64,000 nt of DNA from Scilla litardierei (GCA_030789695.1 CM061133.1:98971128-99035127); one strand, 5' to 3'; shown: positions 24,859 to 37,331, numbered from the stretch's first letter. The notes: a model not told the origin generated them from the letters alone. Made by a program: numbers and translations.

Positions 24859-26119
24859 ACTAGTCATAACCCGTGCCCGCGGGCACGGTTCATTTAAGAT
24901 TTTCCCATGCGAAATCTTTGTTCCCCGAAATTTTTTTTTCAAAGCCAAAATTTAAAAGAAAAACAAATTAGTTTACAATATTTAGCGGTACAGGCGTCTT
25001 CGGCGCGGAACAACAAATTCAGAGCATGTGCCTTCGACACAGAACACCAAATTCGATGTAGAACAACAATTTCGGCGCGGGTGCCTTAGGCGCGGAACAA
25101 CAAATCAGCGTTAAAAAATTTAGCTGGCGCCTTCGGCGATGGCTTCATATACATATAACCAGTGCCCTTGGGACACTGTTCATTTAAAAATCTTGGGCCC
25201 ACTAATTTTAAACAAACATCAATAATTATTAGTTTCCCCTGAAATATCAGCAGATGATATCGGAATTTTAAAGGGTTTTGCAACGTTGATCAATGAGTTG
25301 ACAGCATCTCCCGCGTTCATTCTTTCACAGCTCGCGTTCATTCCCAAGATGAGATTGTGTGTATGCACAACATTTTTTTCATAACTAATATTAAAAGGCT
25401 ATTCCTAATTTCAATGCTTTTGTGTATTCCCAACAAATTTTTCTGCGAAATCTTTGTCCCCAAAAAATATTTCTACAGCCAAAATTTAATAGAACAACAA
25501 ATTAGCGTAAAAAAATTTAGATGCACGACCGCCTTCGGCAAGAAACAATAAATTCGGTACTCCTTTGGCGCATAACAACAAATTAGCGTATAAAAATTTA
25601 GCGGGCGCCTTCGGCGCGGGCGCCTTCGGCGCGGGCGCCTTCGGCGCGGGCGCCTTCGGCGCGGGCGCCTTCGGCGCGGGCGCCTTCGGCGCGGGCGCCT
25701 TCGGCGCGGATAGGTTGGTTAGGCCTATGCTTGACGCCCAAAAAACTCAGCCTTCTGCTTGACGCCCAAAAAACTACGCCCGCCTCTTTGAATGCACATT
25801 CGATGTATTTTTTTTGGGTTTCAATTTTTTTGAGGTCAGCCAAAATAAGCTCAGCCGATATAAAGTTCTCTTTTGCATACTTGTAATTTAAGTTGCATTT
25901 TTTTTGGGTTTCATTTTGTGTGTGTTTTTTTGGGTCTCATTTTTTTGGTTCATTTTTGAATGAAGAGTATTAAGTGCTGATGATGCCAATTTCAAAAAAG
26001 AAAAACTTTTGTATTCTCCCAAAAAAATTTCCCCCAACCCAAAAAATTTTCCCCCCAAAACTTGATGTGACATTGCCACATAGGACAAAGTTCAAAAACA
26101 GCTCTCAATTGTAATATAG
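24859..26119. mobile_element. Non-autonomous element inside E3
   Basis: It is flanked by the 8-bp direct repeat ATAAACCA (24851-24858 and 26120-26127). It starts ACTAGTCATAACCCGTGCCC and ends TTGTAATATAG. It contains two diverged copies of a block with GCGAAATCTTTGT (24909 and 25446) and several CCTTCGGCG words that expand into a tandem array at 25603-25707. There is no transposase frame. An 8-bp duplication would suit a hAT-type element, but the ends are not diagnostic. Confidence 0.6.
25603..25707. repeat. Seven tandem 15-bp units, each a hairpin
   Basis: Seven exact copies of a 15-bp unit containing GCGCCTTCGGCGC, which folds into a 5-bp stem with a TTC loop. Frames through it (repeating Ala-Phe-Gly or Ala-Arg-Ala-Glu) are by-products of the repeat. 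Diverged single units occur upstream (near 24985, 25083, 25124, 25528). Confidence 0.95.
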
Positions 26120-28341
26120 ATAAACCATTTTCTCTTATATGTATATTCGACTCAAACTTATTTTGAACAACTCGTTTTATCGATCTCCAAATATTTTTTT
26201 AAACAGACGAGGATTTCAACTTTTGAAGTACGACAGTTTTCAAATTTCACGTATTTTAACTTATGTTATTTACACTATGTTCTTCCTGTATCCTATAAGA
26301 GTATCATTACATCTTTTCTTTTCCCACCTAAACATTCACACTTATACCCTGATTTACCTGACCAACCTGTCTCCTTATCTTCGTCCTATCTGAGCTCGTG
26401 CTTATCGATCCTTCCCTCGCCACGCTATCGACCTCGGTCCCCCTCTGCTGCTTAGGGTCTAGTGCTCGTCAATGACTGTGGCAACTCTTAGTTGTTAGTG
26501 GGCCCTTAGACCTTTGTGATGTTGTCGTAGTGCACGTACCTAAGTTGTGTACGTGGGCTTGAATGAGTATACCCCCATAGTATATTGATGCTTGCCTATT
26601 GTGTGATATATATATATATACACTCGGAGTTATTCGTGATATTATGAAGTTTTTGGTGTGTTAGTATTTATAGACTTGTGTGTGGTTAGCCATACCATAC
26701 TAGGGATGCCTGTGTATATAAGAGTTAGTGTTGGAATATCTAATAGGGTGTATGTAGTTAGGAGATACTTATAATGGTTGAAGTAATATGTTGGTAAAAC
26801 TATGTGTATGCTAGGAGTGATAATAATAGGTGTGCGTATAGTTAAGTAAGTAGGCCTATTGTAGGACCTATATGTTAGTACGTGTGAGCATATGCTCGTG
26901 CGTAGATCCGTATTGTGCTTAGATGTAAGTAGTTATGAATTGTTGCATGAGTATATAGGTGATATACATACGGTAGTAGGATTATAATTTTGATTGGTAT
27001 TGCTTGCTTTTGCGGGATGTGGTATGCGTGCATACCGAGAGGTATACACGACTATTGCACATCTTAATTATGTATGTATAGATGTGTTAGTATACTAATT
27101 ATAGGTAGTAGGCTATGGTGTGAATATATATGTTACATGTGTGTGACTATACGAAGAATGCGTATATATTAAGGAGCGTATTATAATTATACGCGTGCTG
27201 AAGTCTGCATTATTATTATTATGGTATATAGAGTGATTGAACTATGTGGGTATTACCTGACTAAATATTAAGTGTGATTGGCTCATGGTATGTATATGGT
27301 TGTATTGGTAGACATATATATATTGGAGTGGTATTGGTATAGGTATAAATGCCGTGTTACATATATAGGATATTCTGATATGTGTTTTGAGTCTCACTCA
27401 AGCTTGAGTGGGTATACTCTAAGTATATTGTTATGAATGTCTGTAGTTTGAATATAGCGATGATTGATGTATGTATAGTGATAGGAGTGTTGGTGCCTGG
27501 TTGTGCTACGCACATGATTGTGGGTCGCTACACCAAGTATATAGTCATAGGTGTTGGTCTTGTGGTGTAGTTATTTACTAAGGACTTGCTTGTGTGAACA
27601 TATGTGTACTAGCTAAACTAGATGAGTAGTTGTGCTAAGTATATAGTGGTGTGATTGGTATGAATGAAATGTTAGCGTGTATGGGTGTGCACCATGCACG
27701 GGTAAGTATGTGCTTAGTTATAGTTATTGGTGACTATGGTATATGTGGCATGTCGTAAATGCAGTTATATGGCCGTACGTAATGTAAATGTATGGTGAAA
27801 TATTTGAATGCATTGAATGACTATATATATTGTGAAACTATAGTAGTGGTGAATATATATTAGATATAGTGGAACTGGATTTAATTATGGTATGGTGTGA
27901 CTACATGTGTTGATGTGTGGTATGGAATGTACACTAAGAAGTATTAGAGGGTAGTATACCCATGTTGGTTTTGTGCATAGGTAGCTATCTATAGGTAGAA
28001 GCAATGATTGTATTTACTAGTGTGAGACCATACTTATGAGTATCTGAAATATTGTTTTGTGATAGGTAAGTAGTAGTTATATAAGGGATGTATGCTTACA
28101 TATATGATTGAAGTACGTGTATGCATTTGACTGACTATGATAGGTATAAGTGTATGATGTGCGTGAATATATATATGTATACACGTTGGTAGCGTTAATG
28201 TTTGACTACCTAGTGCATATATAAGCACTTGTAATAGCTATACATGGATTAAATTATAACGTTACATGATTGGGGTAGTTACTAGAGCGACTAGATATAA
28301 TAGAAAGTCCGAGGACGGAATTTATTCTAAGGTGGGGAGGA

Positions 28342-31282
28342 TGTAACGACCACTTTTCGTTGTACGTTGTTCGTGCACGTGCTTTTGACCGTGCACGTGG
28401 TTAATTTAGAATTCGGTTGTTTGTGAACACTTTGACGTGATATGCCGTTGTGAACGTCTCTGAGAGTATTAAATAGTGGCACTAAATTGGAACGACAGTC
28501 CTCGAGCCGTTTTCCCACGATTTGATCTTATTCGATGAGACGTGATTTTCACTTTTGACGGGAGACGTTTCTATTTTTAGTTTCGTTGTCCGACGTCGAA
28601 ATTGAGATTCGTCTTCTTAGTTAGCTCACTTTCGTCATCACGAACACCCCGATATTTATTTTATAATTTTTGGAGTTTATTCGACCACTTTTATATTTTT
28701 AACAAGGTTTAAAATATTTTTAAAAGCTAGGTTTTAAATTGATTTCGACCAAATAAAATTTATTTGAGTTTTAAACGTTTTAAATAATTTTTGAGCCGAA
28801 TTCCAGCTCATTTGGGCCGCACCCTAGCCTTGGGTGAGTTGGAGAGGGTGAGATTTGAATTTTAAATTATTTTAAACTCCTAATCCCATTAGGATTAGCC
28901 CTAGACCTAGTCAACCCATCTACACTATATAAACAAATTTTCGCAAGAAAATAACCCTAGCCGCTCCCAAAACCCAAATTTGACGTTGCGACGAATCGTC
29001 GCAACGTTGCGACAGCCGCCCCGTGTCCGACCGAGGAAACGGGCTCAAAACCCCCGCACCGACCGCTAGCTTCCCCCGCTCATCCGCTCCGCCCGCACCG
29101 CAGCAGCCGTCGCTCCGCATCCCCCGTGCCCGACCGAGAGAAGCTCTCGGTCAGACCGGTCGCCCGCCCCGCTCATCCGCATCGCTCCGCACCAGCTCGC
29201 AAGCCCGCTCCACACCCCGCTTTCCCTTGTGCCTGACCGAAGCGCCCGCCCGCTCCGACCGAAGCCCCGCTTCGTTGCAACGTTGCAACGTTGCAACGCA
29301 CCCGCCAAGCGCCCGACCGGCGCTGTCTCCCGCTCCGACCGAAGCAAGGCCCCACACCAAGCACACCCCTGCACCGCTGCACACCCCCAAGCGCTGCAAC
29401 CCCGCTCCCCTAGTGCCCGACCGACGGATCTCCCCACACCGAGGCTGTCTGACCGAGAGCCAAACGTCGCAACCCCGCACCCGTCGCGCCGCTTGCCACC
29501 GTGGGCCCCCCAAGTTCTCCAGAGGTATTGTGGGTCCCCTATTGGTCCCTAGGACTACTGTGGGCCCCACTTAGGTGCTTTCTCTTCAAGGATTCGCCGC
29601 GTACGATGTTGCGACACGTCGTAGGCCGTCGTCGCACGTGCTAGCTTTGGAATCTGGATTCGTTGCTCCGGTTGATGCTCTGAACTTTCCAGCGAGGAAT
29701 CTATATTGGAATCAGGACTTGGAGCGTGTTCTCTTATTCCAACCCCTGGCGTCGCTACCCGACGCCAGTGTAGCTTTCGCGTCGTGTTAAGGTAAAGCTT
29801 TGCACCCCTAGGACCCCCAACCCATTGCATGTTAATCAAGAAAAAAATTGATGTTTTAAAAGTATTTTAAATGTTTTAAATTCACTAATCAAGATTAATA
29901 ATATGGAGTTTAGGCCGGTGGACTTGTGCACGTAGGTTATTTGTGACTTGGACTCTCTTGGACGGTGTCTCTCAGACGTTGTACTTGCAGGCAAGTGAAA
30001 CTTGCCAACTCTTGTGTAGGGCCATATTTTTAGGCCACTTCCTTGCTATCAGCGTAAAAGAGACTAGTCAGTGAAATGATAGCTAGCTAGACGCCTACTT
30101 GATCTAGTTTGACAACGAAACTAGATCTGTCACCTAATTGATCTAGCTTGACAACGAAGCTAGATCCAACTCTTTAACTTGTTGATCATGCATACTAAAC
30201 TGTCATGTTTACTTTCCTTACATGTACGCATTACTACGTGCCATGTCCTGTCATCCATGCATTGAATGTCGCATTCGTAGCACATGCTACAATACTTGTA
30301 CTTGTACTTCTTGACCGGCTAGGTGCACCCCTATGCCATCATGAATACTACTTCCTGGGAACGGGCCTCATGTGTTGGTCAAAAGCCAATGCCCGGTTTC
30401 CTTGTCCGGCTAGGTGCACCCCTACGCCATACTTGTTAAAAACACTTCCTGGCTCGTGATCCAGAAGCGAGCATTCCGTGTTCGGGGGTAAGGCCCTGGC
30501 TCGATACACGTGGAGGGGTAGGGATAAACGGTCACTTGAGCTTAGGAGTTGGCCCGATCAGCCACTCTCGCCAAAAGGCGGAATCTCTGTGCACGAGGTG
30601 CTTACTTTACTTGTCTTGTACTAGTGAGTGTTACTTGTATAACTTGTCATCCATGCCATGTTTAAATGCCATGCCCGTACTTTACTTTACTTTACCTTAC
30701 TTGTTGCACTCATACTTTAACTGCCATGTCATTGCATTCATGCTAGAACTGCTAGGTTGCTTACTTCCACTTTCAGTTTCCTTGCACAAGTCTCTTGTAG
30801 ACTTGCTGACATGTGCCCCTTGCTCTTTTGGGTGTCACATGTTAGACCCTGAGCCAGAGACCGTAGCTGTGTACGTGGTTGTTGCTGACGCTGAGCCTGA
30901 GTCCATGTCCGCACAGGAGGAGTTTTGTGGGCACCGATGACCATTCTTTGAGTCTTTGCTGAGCTTCCTTTTGCTTTAGGCCATCTGTTAGTTGTCGGTG
31001 CGTGGCACCTATACTTTGTACTTTTGTTGGCCATGTTTGGGCCTTTAGACTCTTTTCTTTTAGCATGGTGGCTTTTTCTGTGATGTTGAAATTTATTATT
31101 ATAGATATTCTGAGATTTATTCTTCGTCTCATTTCATTATTATTATCTTGTTTCGTTTCGCGTTGCAAGGACCTGCAGTTTTAAATTTGATTGACGCTTA
31201 TCGGACTTGCGGCTTGTAGCTTCAAGTCTGAGCGGACCTTCTCACGCTTCGCCTCCACATTTTTGGGAAGCGGGGCGTGACA
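28342..31282 (+). repeat. E3 3' LTR
   Basis: The second copy of the E3 LTR, with TATATAAA at 28926 and twin hairpins at 30101-30166. It differs from the 5' copy by scattered substitutions and small indels, for example 3 bp missing near 28542 and the segment after the TATA box. Confidence 0.92.
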
Positions 31283-31818
31283 CTTTCCAATGCATCTTAG
31301 ATCACCTCAATCGGACTTCATTTGAGGCAGTTTTGATTGTTTTAGTGATCTAGTGTTTTCTTAGTTGAGCCTGTTGGAATTTCTGCAATCTGTTTCTGAC
31401 TTCAATCTACTGTCAGTTTTTCCGTGGTTGGAATTTTTCATCCATTCCAAGCTCATTAGATTGCATTACTTGTTAGCTTTCCAACGCATTTTGATTCACC
31501 TCAATCGGAGTTCATTTGTTAAATTTATGATCGATTTGGTAAACAAGTGTTTTTCTGTGAAGAGTCTGTCAGACCAGACGCTACACAACGTCAGACCAGA
31601 CGTTTGGCCACTCTTCATCAGACGTCTAGCCCTTGTACTTCAGGTGTCTGGTCGACCCCAAAATCTAGCCGTTGGGACTTTCCATCTAGCCGTTTTTTGT
31701 CCGTTTGTGGGCTGTTTTGAGGGGCTATTTAAGCTAGTTTGAGAGGCTGTTTTGTGCACTCACTCCACACATATTGATATAATTTGGGAGTGCATTTGTG
31801 GGGGGTTTTACTTCAATA

Positions 31819-31910
31819 GATTCTCTCTCTCTCTCTCTCTCTCTTCTCTCCTACACTAAATGCTCTCCTACACTAAATGCTAAACTAGTAGGTGTCTCTC
31901 TCTCTCTTCT
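31819..31910. repeat. CT microsatellites and a small duplication in the E1 LTR
   Basis: (TC)n tracts at about 31819-31845 and 31894-31908 separate copies of CTACACTAAATGCT. The matching part of the 3' LTR (near 59452-59490) has a single copy and no long tract, so the expansion happened after insertion. Confidence 0.8.
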
Positions 31911-32015
31911 CTTCTACACTAAATGCTAAACTAGCTCAAGGAGAAGCTTTCAAGTGCATCCATGCTCTACATCTTCTAGCACTTAGTGATTTCAATCTTC
32001 ACGCCTTCACACACA

Positions 32016-33515
32016 TGCAGGGTTTTCTGGGACCCTTAGGGCACAAAAACTCTAGTCCCGTCCTAAGTCGAACGGAACATAGACAGAAATGCAGCGGAAA
32101 AATTTTTTATGTTAATCTAATTAACATGCAACCCTAAGGAACCAGACCCTATTAGCCAGGAACTCTGCCAACTTGGGATGGACCAGACCACCCCAAGAGG
32201 GATCTAACTACTGCGAATAATTAAATGAAAACTTAAACACATTCCCGGAATCTCAGCCCTGGGGCAGGCGAGATGTTCCGCGCCGTCTTCCGAGCTGCTC
32301 CCGTCCCACGCCGAGCCGCTCCTTGAACCGCTCCCTGCACCGCTCCTCAAACCGCTCCGCATCCCGAGGCGATCAATCCCCGTGTCGCCGAGCCACCCAC
32401 CACCGAAGAAAGTTTCACGCGAGTGAAACCTCCGCCTAGATTTCGGATCTGAATCCGAACTCCTTTGCGGCTTTGCTAGAGCCCTCAGGAGCAGGCAGAA
32501 ATTTATAGGGAGAGGAGAAATATTAATTTAGCTTAGATCCGAGCGTGCTCCAACATTTACGAGAGCCGCTCAGATCTAGAGCTTGGGACGAGTTTTGAGG
32601 AGGAGAGCAGACCCCTATTTATATAGGCGGCTGACTGCTCCCCTTCTCTCAAAATCCGATGTGGGACTAATAATTAGAGTTAATAAAATCAATTTAGTTT
32701 GCCTTTCACAAAGTGCAAACTTCCGTGAATTTTAACTCCCTCACCGTTGAACTTCAGGATTGATACAACCTATCAATTCGAAGGGTGTTCAACGGTGAAC
32801 GCATAGGAAAAAACCGTTCGTCAATCGGAGTTCGTTTGACCACTCAATTGTATGTCCAAAGTTCAGCCCAAACACACCAAAAACGCAAAACAGCAGCCGC
32901 CAGTTTATTCCTAGGGTTCTGAACCCACGTGGGCCCCACCATGGGGCCCGGATATTTGCTGGCGCGCACAGAACCCAGGCCCACCCGCAATAATGCGGGT
33001 GGGCCCCAGCCGCCCGCTGATGCGGGCGGCTGGCCTTGCTGACGCGGGGCAACCCCACGTCAGCGGGCAATTGCCTTGCTGACGCGGGTGGGCCCCGCGT
33101 CAGCGGGCAGTGGCCCCGCATCAGCGGGTGGGCCCGCTAACGCGGGCGTCAGCCCGCGTTAGTGCGCAGGCTGACGCCTGGGTCAGCGGGCCGGGCCCAC
33201 AGGTTGGTTTTTGTGCCTTTTTTAACAAATAAAAGGGCTTTTAGGCTCTTACTCATTTGGTCTTCTATTTAAACACTTTAAATAGACTTATTGGGCTCAT
33301 TTGGACTCCGTTTCTGACGCGGTTTGAACCTGTGCGTAGACCGGGACATTCCCGTCTTACCCGTGATCTTTTCCTTGCGTTTATATTATTAAATATTGTT
33401 TTAAACTATTTAAAACTTATTTAATCCCTTTTGCATCAAATGCAAAATAGTCCATATCTAGGCTTAAATTATCATTTGCATCAAATACAAATGATCCGAG
33501 GGCATATTCCTCTAC
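32016..33515 (-). repeat. E4 3' LTR (complete, 1500 bp)
   Basis: In the element's sense it starts TGTAGAGGAATATGCCC and ends AAAACCCTGCA. The TATA box is on the minus strand at 32616-32625. A GC-rich part at 32978-33200, upstream of the promoter, is built of perfect hairpins. Confidence 0.9.
32978..33162. repeat. Array of GC-rich perfect hairpins in E4 U3
   Basis: Stems are GGCCCACCCGCA with TGCGGGTGGGCC (32978-33005), CCAGCCGCCCGC with GCGGGCGGCTGG (33006-33033), CTGACG plus GGGG with CCCC plus CGTCAG (33039-33063), CTGACGCGGG with CCCGCGTCAG (33079-33103), and CTAACGCGGGC with GCCCGCGTTAG (33137-33162). The other LTR repeats them at about 38986-39170 with small changes. Confidence 0.85.
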
Positions 33516-34656
33516 ATCTCCCACTTGCACTCAGGATCATTTATCTCGAATGTAGGAGATGATTGCAAACATCTTTTGCAATATTTTATCCCTTGCATCA
33601 AATGCAAATTATTCTCCCTAACTAATTTCTACCTATTACTAGACGAAGATCGCACTCTGTGTGAGACCCTACAGCCTGACCCTTACAACAGGTTGGGCTC
33701 GAAGCCCTATACGGCAGTGACCACGAGCAGTGGTTGCCGTCCCTGCTTCAGGAATCATCATTATGTGGTTAAATCATTGACATGAGTATTGTCGGGACCA
33801 CCCTGACTGCTTCCGTGATGAATTCCGCAGTTATAGTCTTTTCGTCTAAACTATGTCGTGTAGATCAAGTCTAGGGTACGGTCAAACTGTCAACCCCAAT
33901 AACTTGACTCCGGTTAGTTTTTATCGATCTTTTAGTCAAAATGTTGGACTTCTTCCAACATACTCTGGCCAGAGTTTTTACTAAAGACCGAACTAACCCT
34001 ACGACACTAACTCCCATTGACCGGGAGAGACGAATCCTCTCTTGGTCATTACTCTCCTCATACGCTTCAAGTGTCACCCAATCAAAGACCTTTCGACAGG
34101 CCTTGCCTCGAAGCTAGGTCATTTGATCTAAATGGCACCGTTCATGCATAGGTTCTTCAAAATGACCTCAAGTCAAAAGACCAACTAGCCTATCATCACT
34201 CAGAGTCATCATTGACAGATTAGTCAATATAACCATATGATAACTCTTGTGGATCGTTCAGTGAACTCATTCTCTAATGAGCACCTGTGTCTCGTCTACG
34301 ACTTCGCCAAGTCAAGCGATCATGAGATCATCGCCACCGCTAAACGGTGAAGACTAAGACACAATGGTCTATCCGATGTTTCGATATCCTTGTCTCGAAA
34401 CATCTACGACCACGAACCCTTTTAGACTTATGCTACAGACGGTCAAACATTTCTCCATGATCGAGATACTCATCTCGATACCTGTTTGACCTCGCATGAA
34501 GTCTCAGGACTTTGCCTAAGTTAATATCCAATGTTAACTACATTATAACATAACTTTAGATAAATTATTCCCAAACAGCTTACTGTTATTTCGAACAAGA
34601 TGTTTGTGCTATGCACACATGAAGATAGATAGCCTCAAGGGTATCATCTTTCAACA
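33516..34656 (-). other. E4 3' module between RNase H tail and LTR
   Basis: About 1.14 kb of non-coding sequence. On both sides, in the element's sense, stands GAGTGCAAGTGGGAGATG, once just before the LTR (PPT role) and once before TGTTGAAAG at 34656. E5 has the same layout. Confidence 0.7.
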
Positions 34657-34699
34657 TCTCCCACTTGCACTCAGGCCCATTTATCTCGGTATCTCATAC

Positions 34700-34775
34700 C
34701 GTTTTACACATAAGTTTTCTCGACTTCATGTGGTAGAGCCTTCGTGAGTGGATCTGCTAAAACCGTCTACACTAT
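34700..34775 (-). pseudogene. E4 RNase H C-terminal relic
   Basis: The minus strand reads ADPLTKALPHEV, the typical end of Ty1/copia RNase H that follows the connection to the integrase-RT-RNaseH polyprotein. A stop follows soon after. Upstream sequence in the element's sense has only broken frames, so the rest of pol is deleted or decayed. Confidence 0.65.
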
Positions 34776-35364
34776 AGACTCAAGGGGTTTTTATGTTCAT
34801 GTTAGACCAACCATTTGAATCTCATTCAAATAATTCACTTGGTCTATCGGAATCTGTAATATTTAATATACTTGGATCTTATCCAGCTCATCGTACATTA
34901 CGATAATAATTTAAATTAGTTACTGGTCATTTCAAATGGCTCATATCTATTTCTGATAAAGTATCAAACTCTTTGATTACTTAATCAAAATATATGTTCC
35001 ATCTCTTTGATGCCTTGCATGTAATTTATACGCTCCCACTGACCTTGAAAACTCTCTGGCTAATTCATATAAGTTGGTCCGTCTAAATCATATTTAGAAA
35101 AACGAACTTATAAGTGAATGCTCCAATTTTCATGGTCAACATGAGCGTTTTACATCGGATTTGGTCCGAGTAGATCTGTACACATCTGTTGGCGAGACGA
35201 TTTCAACTAATCCTTTTTAAAGAAATTAGGGTGAAAACCGTTTTCGATCAACAAGATTGTACTTTACTATTTTCTTTCTGCACCAATCTTTCAACTTAAA
35301 GATTTACTTACAGAAAGTGAGGAAACATTTTCCTTAGGTACGTAAACTAAATTCTCAAATTTAT

Positions 35365-35556
35365 TTACGCACACGGACCTATTTTTATTGCATCAAGTTT
35401 TAAATCGGAGTTACTACTCCGAATTTCATCCAGGAAGTTGACTAAGTCATCATCAGTTATGATGTCTAACTCGACAATTCGTCTCACGAAATTCGAGTAA
35501 TTATACAACTTCTTTAATGATCGATTTAATGAATATCTTATTGACAATGTCCTCAT
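35365..35556 (-). CDS. Small frame partly conserved between E4 and E5
   Basis: 63 codons, with residues such as DDLVNFLDEIRSSNSD and a polar N-terminal part. The matching stretch of E5 (52085-52255, plus strand) still shows related residues (FLDAIRSS-like with changes) but is broken by stops. I do not recognise the protein. It could be a relic of a former coding region or chance conservation of a structured RNA. Confidence 0.25.
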   Translation of the reverse strand: MRTLSIRYSLNRSLKKLYNYSNFVRRIVELDIITDDDLVNFLDEIRSSNSDLKLDAIKIGPCA

Positions 35557-36425
35557 AGGACATTATCAAAACCTAGGCATTACAATCTGGGACTTAACCC
35601 AGAGAGAGGACTTAACTCAGAGTCACTTACTATGTATCGCACCAAGTCTCACTAAGTGTGATTCATATATTTTAACACACGGATGTGTTAACAGACTTGA
35701 CCTAAGAGAAAATCACATTTTCTTTTAATTACACAAGATTTTATGTAGCTAAGTATTTGACCATTCGATCTAATCGAATCAGTTTAAATACTTTCTACTT
35801 TTCATTCTTTATTTTATCAGACTTGTGTTTCATCAAGAACACGTGTCTTAATAAAATATACGAATAACTTATTTTGGTTAAAATAGACTCGGGTACATCA
35901 GTATGTACGAGACTGAGTTCGACAACTCATTCTTCCACTGTCTTACAGATGGTTTTCAGCCATTATATCTGAGAGGATAAGATTCACAAGTGTCCGTAGA
36001 CTTCATAATACGAGAGGTCAGACCCCTCTTTATGTGACTTGTGAAGCTTAGTCTCTCGACACGGCCTAGTCTATTTTTACCATATAAGTTTGCTACTATC
36101 TTGTGTATTTATATATTAACATTTAATATATATATAGTTATTACAAATTACTTAACACAAAACATTGCTTCCGAAGCAAGGTGACGACATTCGTCAAAAA
36201 ATGTGTTAGACGTTTTGTATAACTATTTATTCTGAAATCGTGACATCAAAATATATCACATTTTCATTTCCTCCTACTTATGCCTTTACTAATGATAAAT
36301 TAAACTAACTTTCTCAATTGACTTTCCGGAGTGCCTTCTTCCTTTTCTAAATCACATTTAGATATTAATTAACCCAACATAAATAGCTTATGCAAGCATC
36401 TTATGTATCCAAACGCTTGAGCTTT

Positions 36426-37331
36426 GCAATCTCGAGTTTAGCTCAAGAAGTTGCTTGTCTCAAGATCCGGTTGGGATACATAGTCTTGCACCGCTCATGC
36501 ACTTGTATTCGACTCAAACGGTTTGATCGAATTCTCGAACTTTGCAGATCAGAATTGTTTGTCCATACAACCTTGAGGGTAGTTCGACAAGTTGTAGAGA
36601 GAAACATACTTCGAATATCCTATATGTTCAAGCTGCCTCATATAGAGACGCGTGACATGTTGCGTGAATTTATTTGTTGGACCCAGAACTTAATGAAATC
36701 ACATTTCTCAAGTCTGTTCTTTAGAAGGTCATTTTAATGTCAACGAGAATATAGTTTTGATTCTATCAATTAGAATTTAACTTGATATTCAATTAATCAA
36801 CCAATTTGACCAATTAACTAATTCCATTAAAATTTATATTTTGATTCCTTCGGTAAACATAGTCTTGCCCTAGTTTAGCATATGTTCAATATTAAATATA
36901 GGTAGAATGGCTTTCATCTATCTATATCCTCCCACTATTTTTACGATCGTTTTAAAGCTTAATAACGAACGATTTAATCGAATTTAAAAATTAGTGAAAG
37001 AGGGATCCAATCATCCCGAACCTCACAACCTTGAGGAGACTCAACAAGTTGATTGGTTCCATGATTGGTAGACTAACTCTTGGTCAATCACATCACATGT
37101 GATTCCCTATCGATTTTTACCCACAGTCACTTATGATCTTGAGGAGACTCAACAAATCATAATGACTGGTCTAGTCAGACCCTTGATTTCGTGTCTAGAT
37201 TTGACTTAGATCGATACTCGAGGAGACCCGACGCATCGATTTGGGTCAAGTCTAGACTACATCACATGTATGTTGGAGTTTGTTCCTTAAAGAAAAACAA
37301 GTCACAGCTTGAGGAGACTCAACAACTATAA
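36426..37331 (-). ncRNA. E4 six-hairpin array with compensated stems
   Basis: Six stem-loops occur in the sense RNA (minus strand). Four have the apex TTGAG-TCTC-CTCAA or a variant and six different basal stems. They lie at 37302-37331 (UUAUAG with CUGUGA), 37210-37240 (AUCGAU with AUCGAU), 37126-37166 (GUCA plus TTATGAT with ATCATAA plus TGAC), 37007-37056 (CCAATCA with TGATTGG), 36566-36596 (TACAAC with GTTGTA) and 36426-36454 (GCAA with TTGC). Several pairs close only as G-U in the sense RNA, pointing to RNA function. E5 has the collinear array. Confidence 0.65.

Larger units (their letters stand above)
23473..28341 (+). other. E3 internal region, non-coding
   Basis: AT-rich sequence with only short frames. 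The part from 26500 to 28330 is rich in GTATATG/TATGTG words and has no coding character. A separate 1.26-kb element sits at 24859-26119. The region ends in GGACGGAATTT and the purine tract. No tRNA-complementary primer site of a common type was recognised at its start (GGTTTTGTTGGTGGCCC). Confidence 0.7.
20513..31282 (+). mobile_element. E3: non-coding LTR retrotransposon (LARD-like, gypsy-type ends)
   Basis: Two LTRs (20513-23472 and 28342-31282) enclose 4869 bp, with the perfect 5-bp duplication CTTTC at 20508-20512 and 31283-31287. The purine tract AAGGTGGGGAGGA precedes the 3' LTR. No gag or pol frame or relic is visible in the interior, which fits a large retrotransposon derivative mobilised by a partner. 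The TGTAACGACC ends are usual for Ty3/gypsy elements of the Tekay/Del kind. That assignment is inferred, because no standard primer binding site was recognised after 23472. About ten differences in the first 380 bp of the two LTRs suggest moderate age. Confidence 0.9.
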
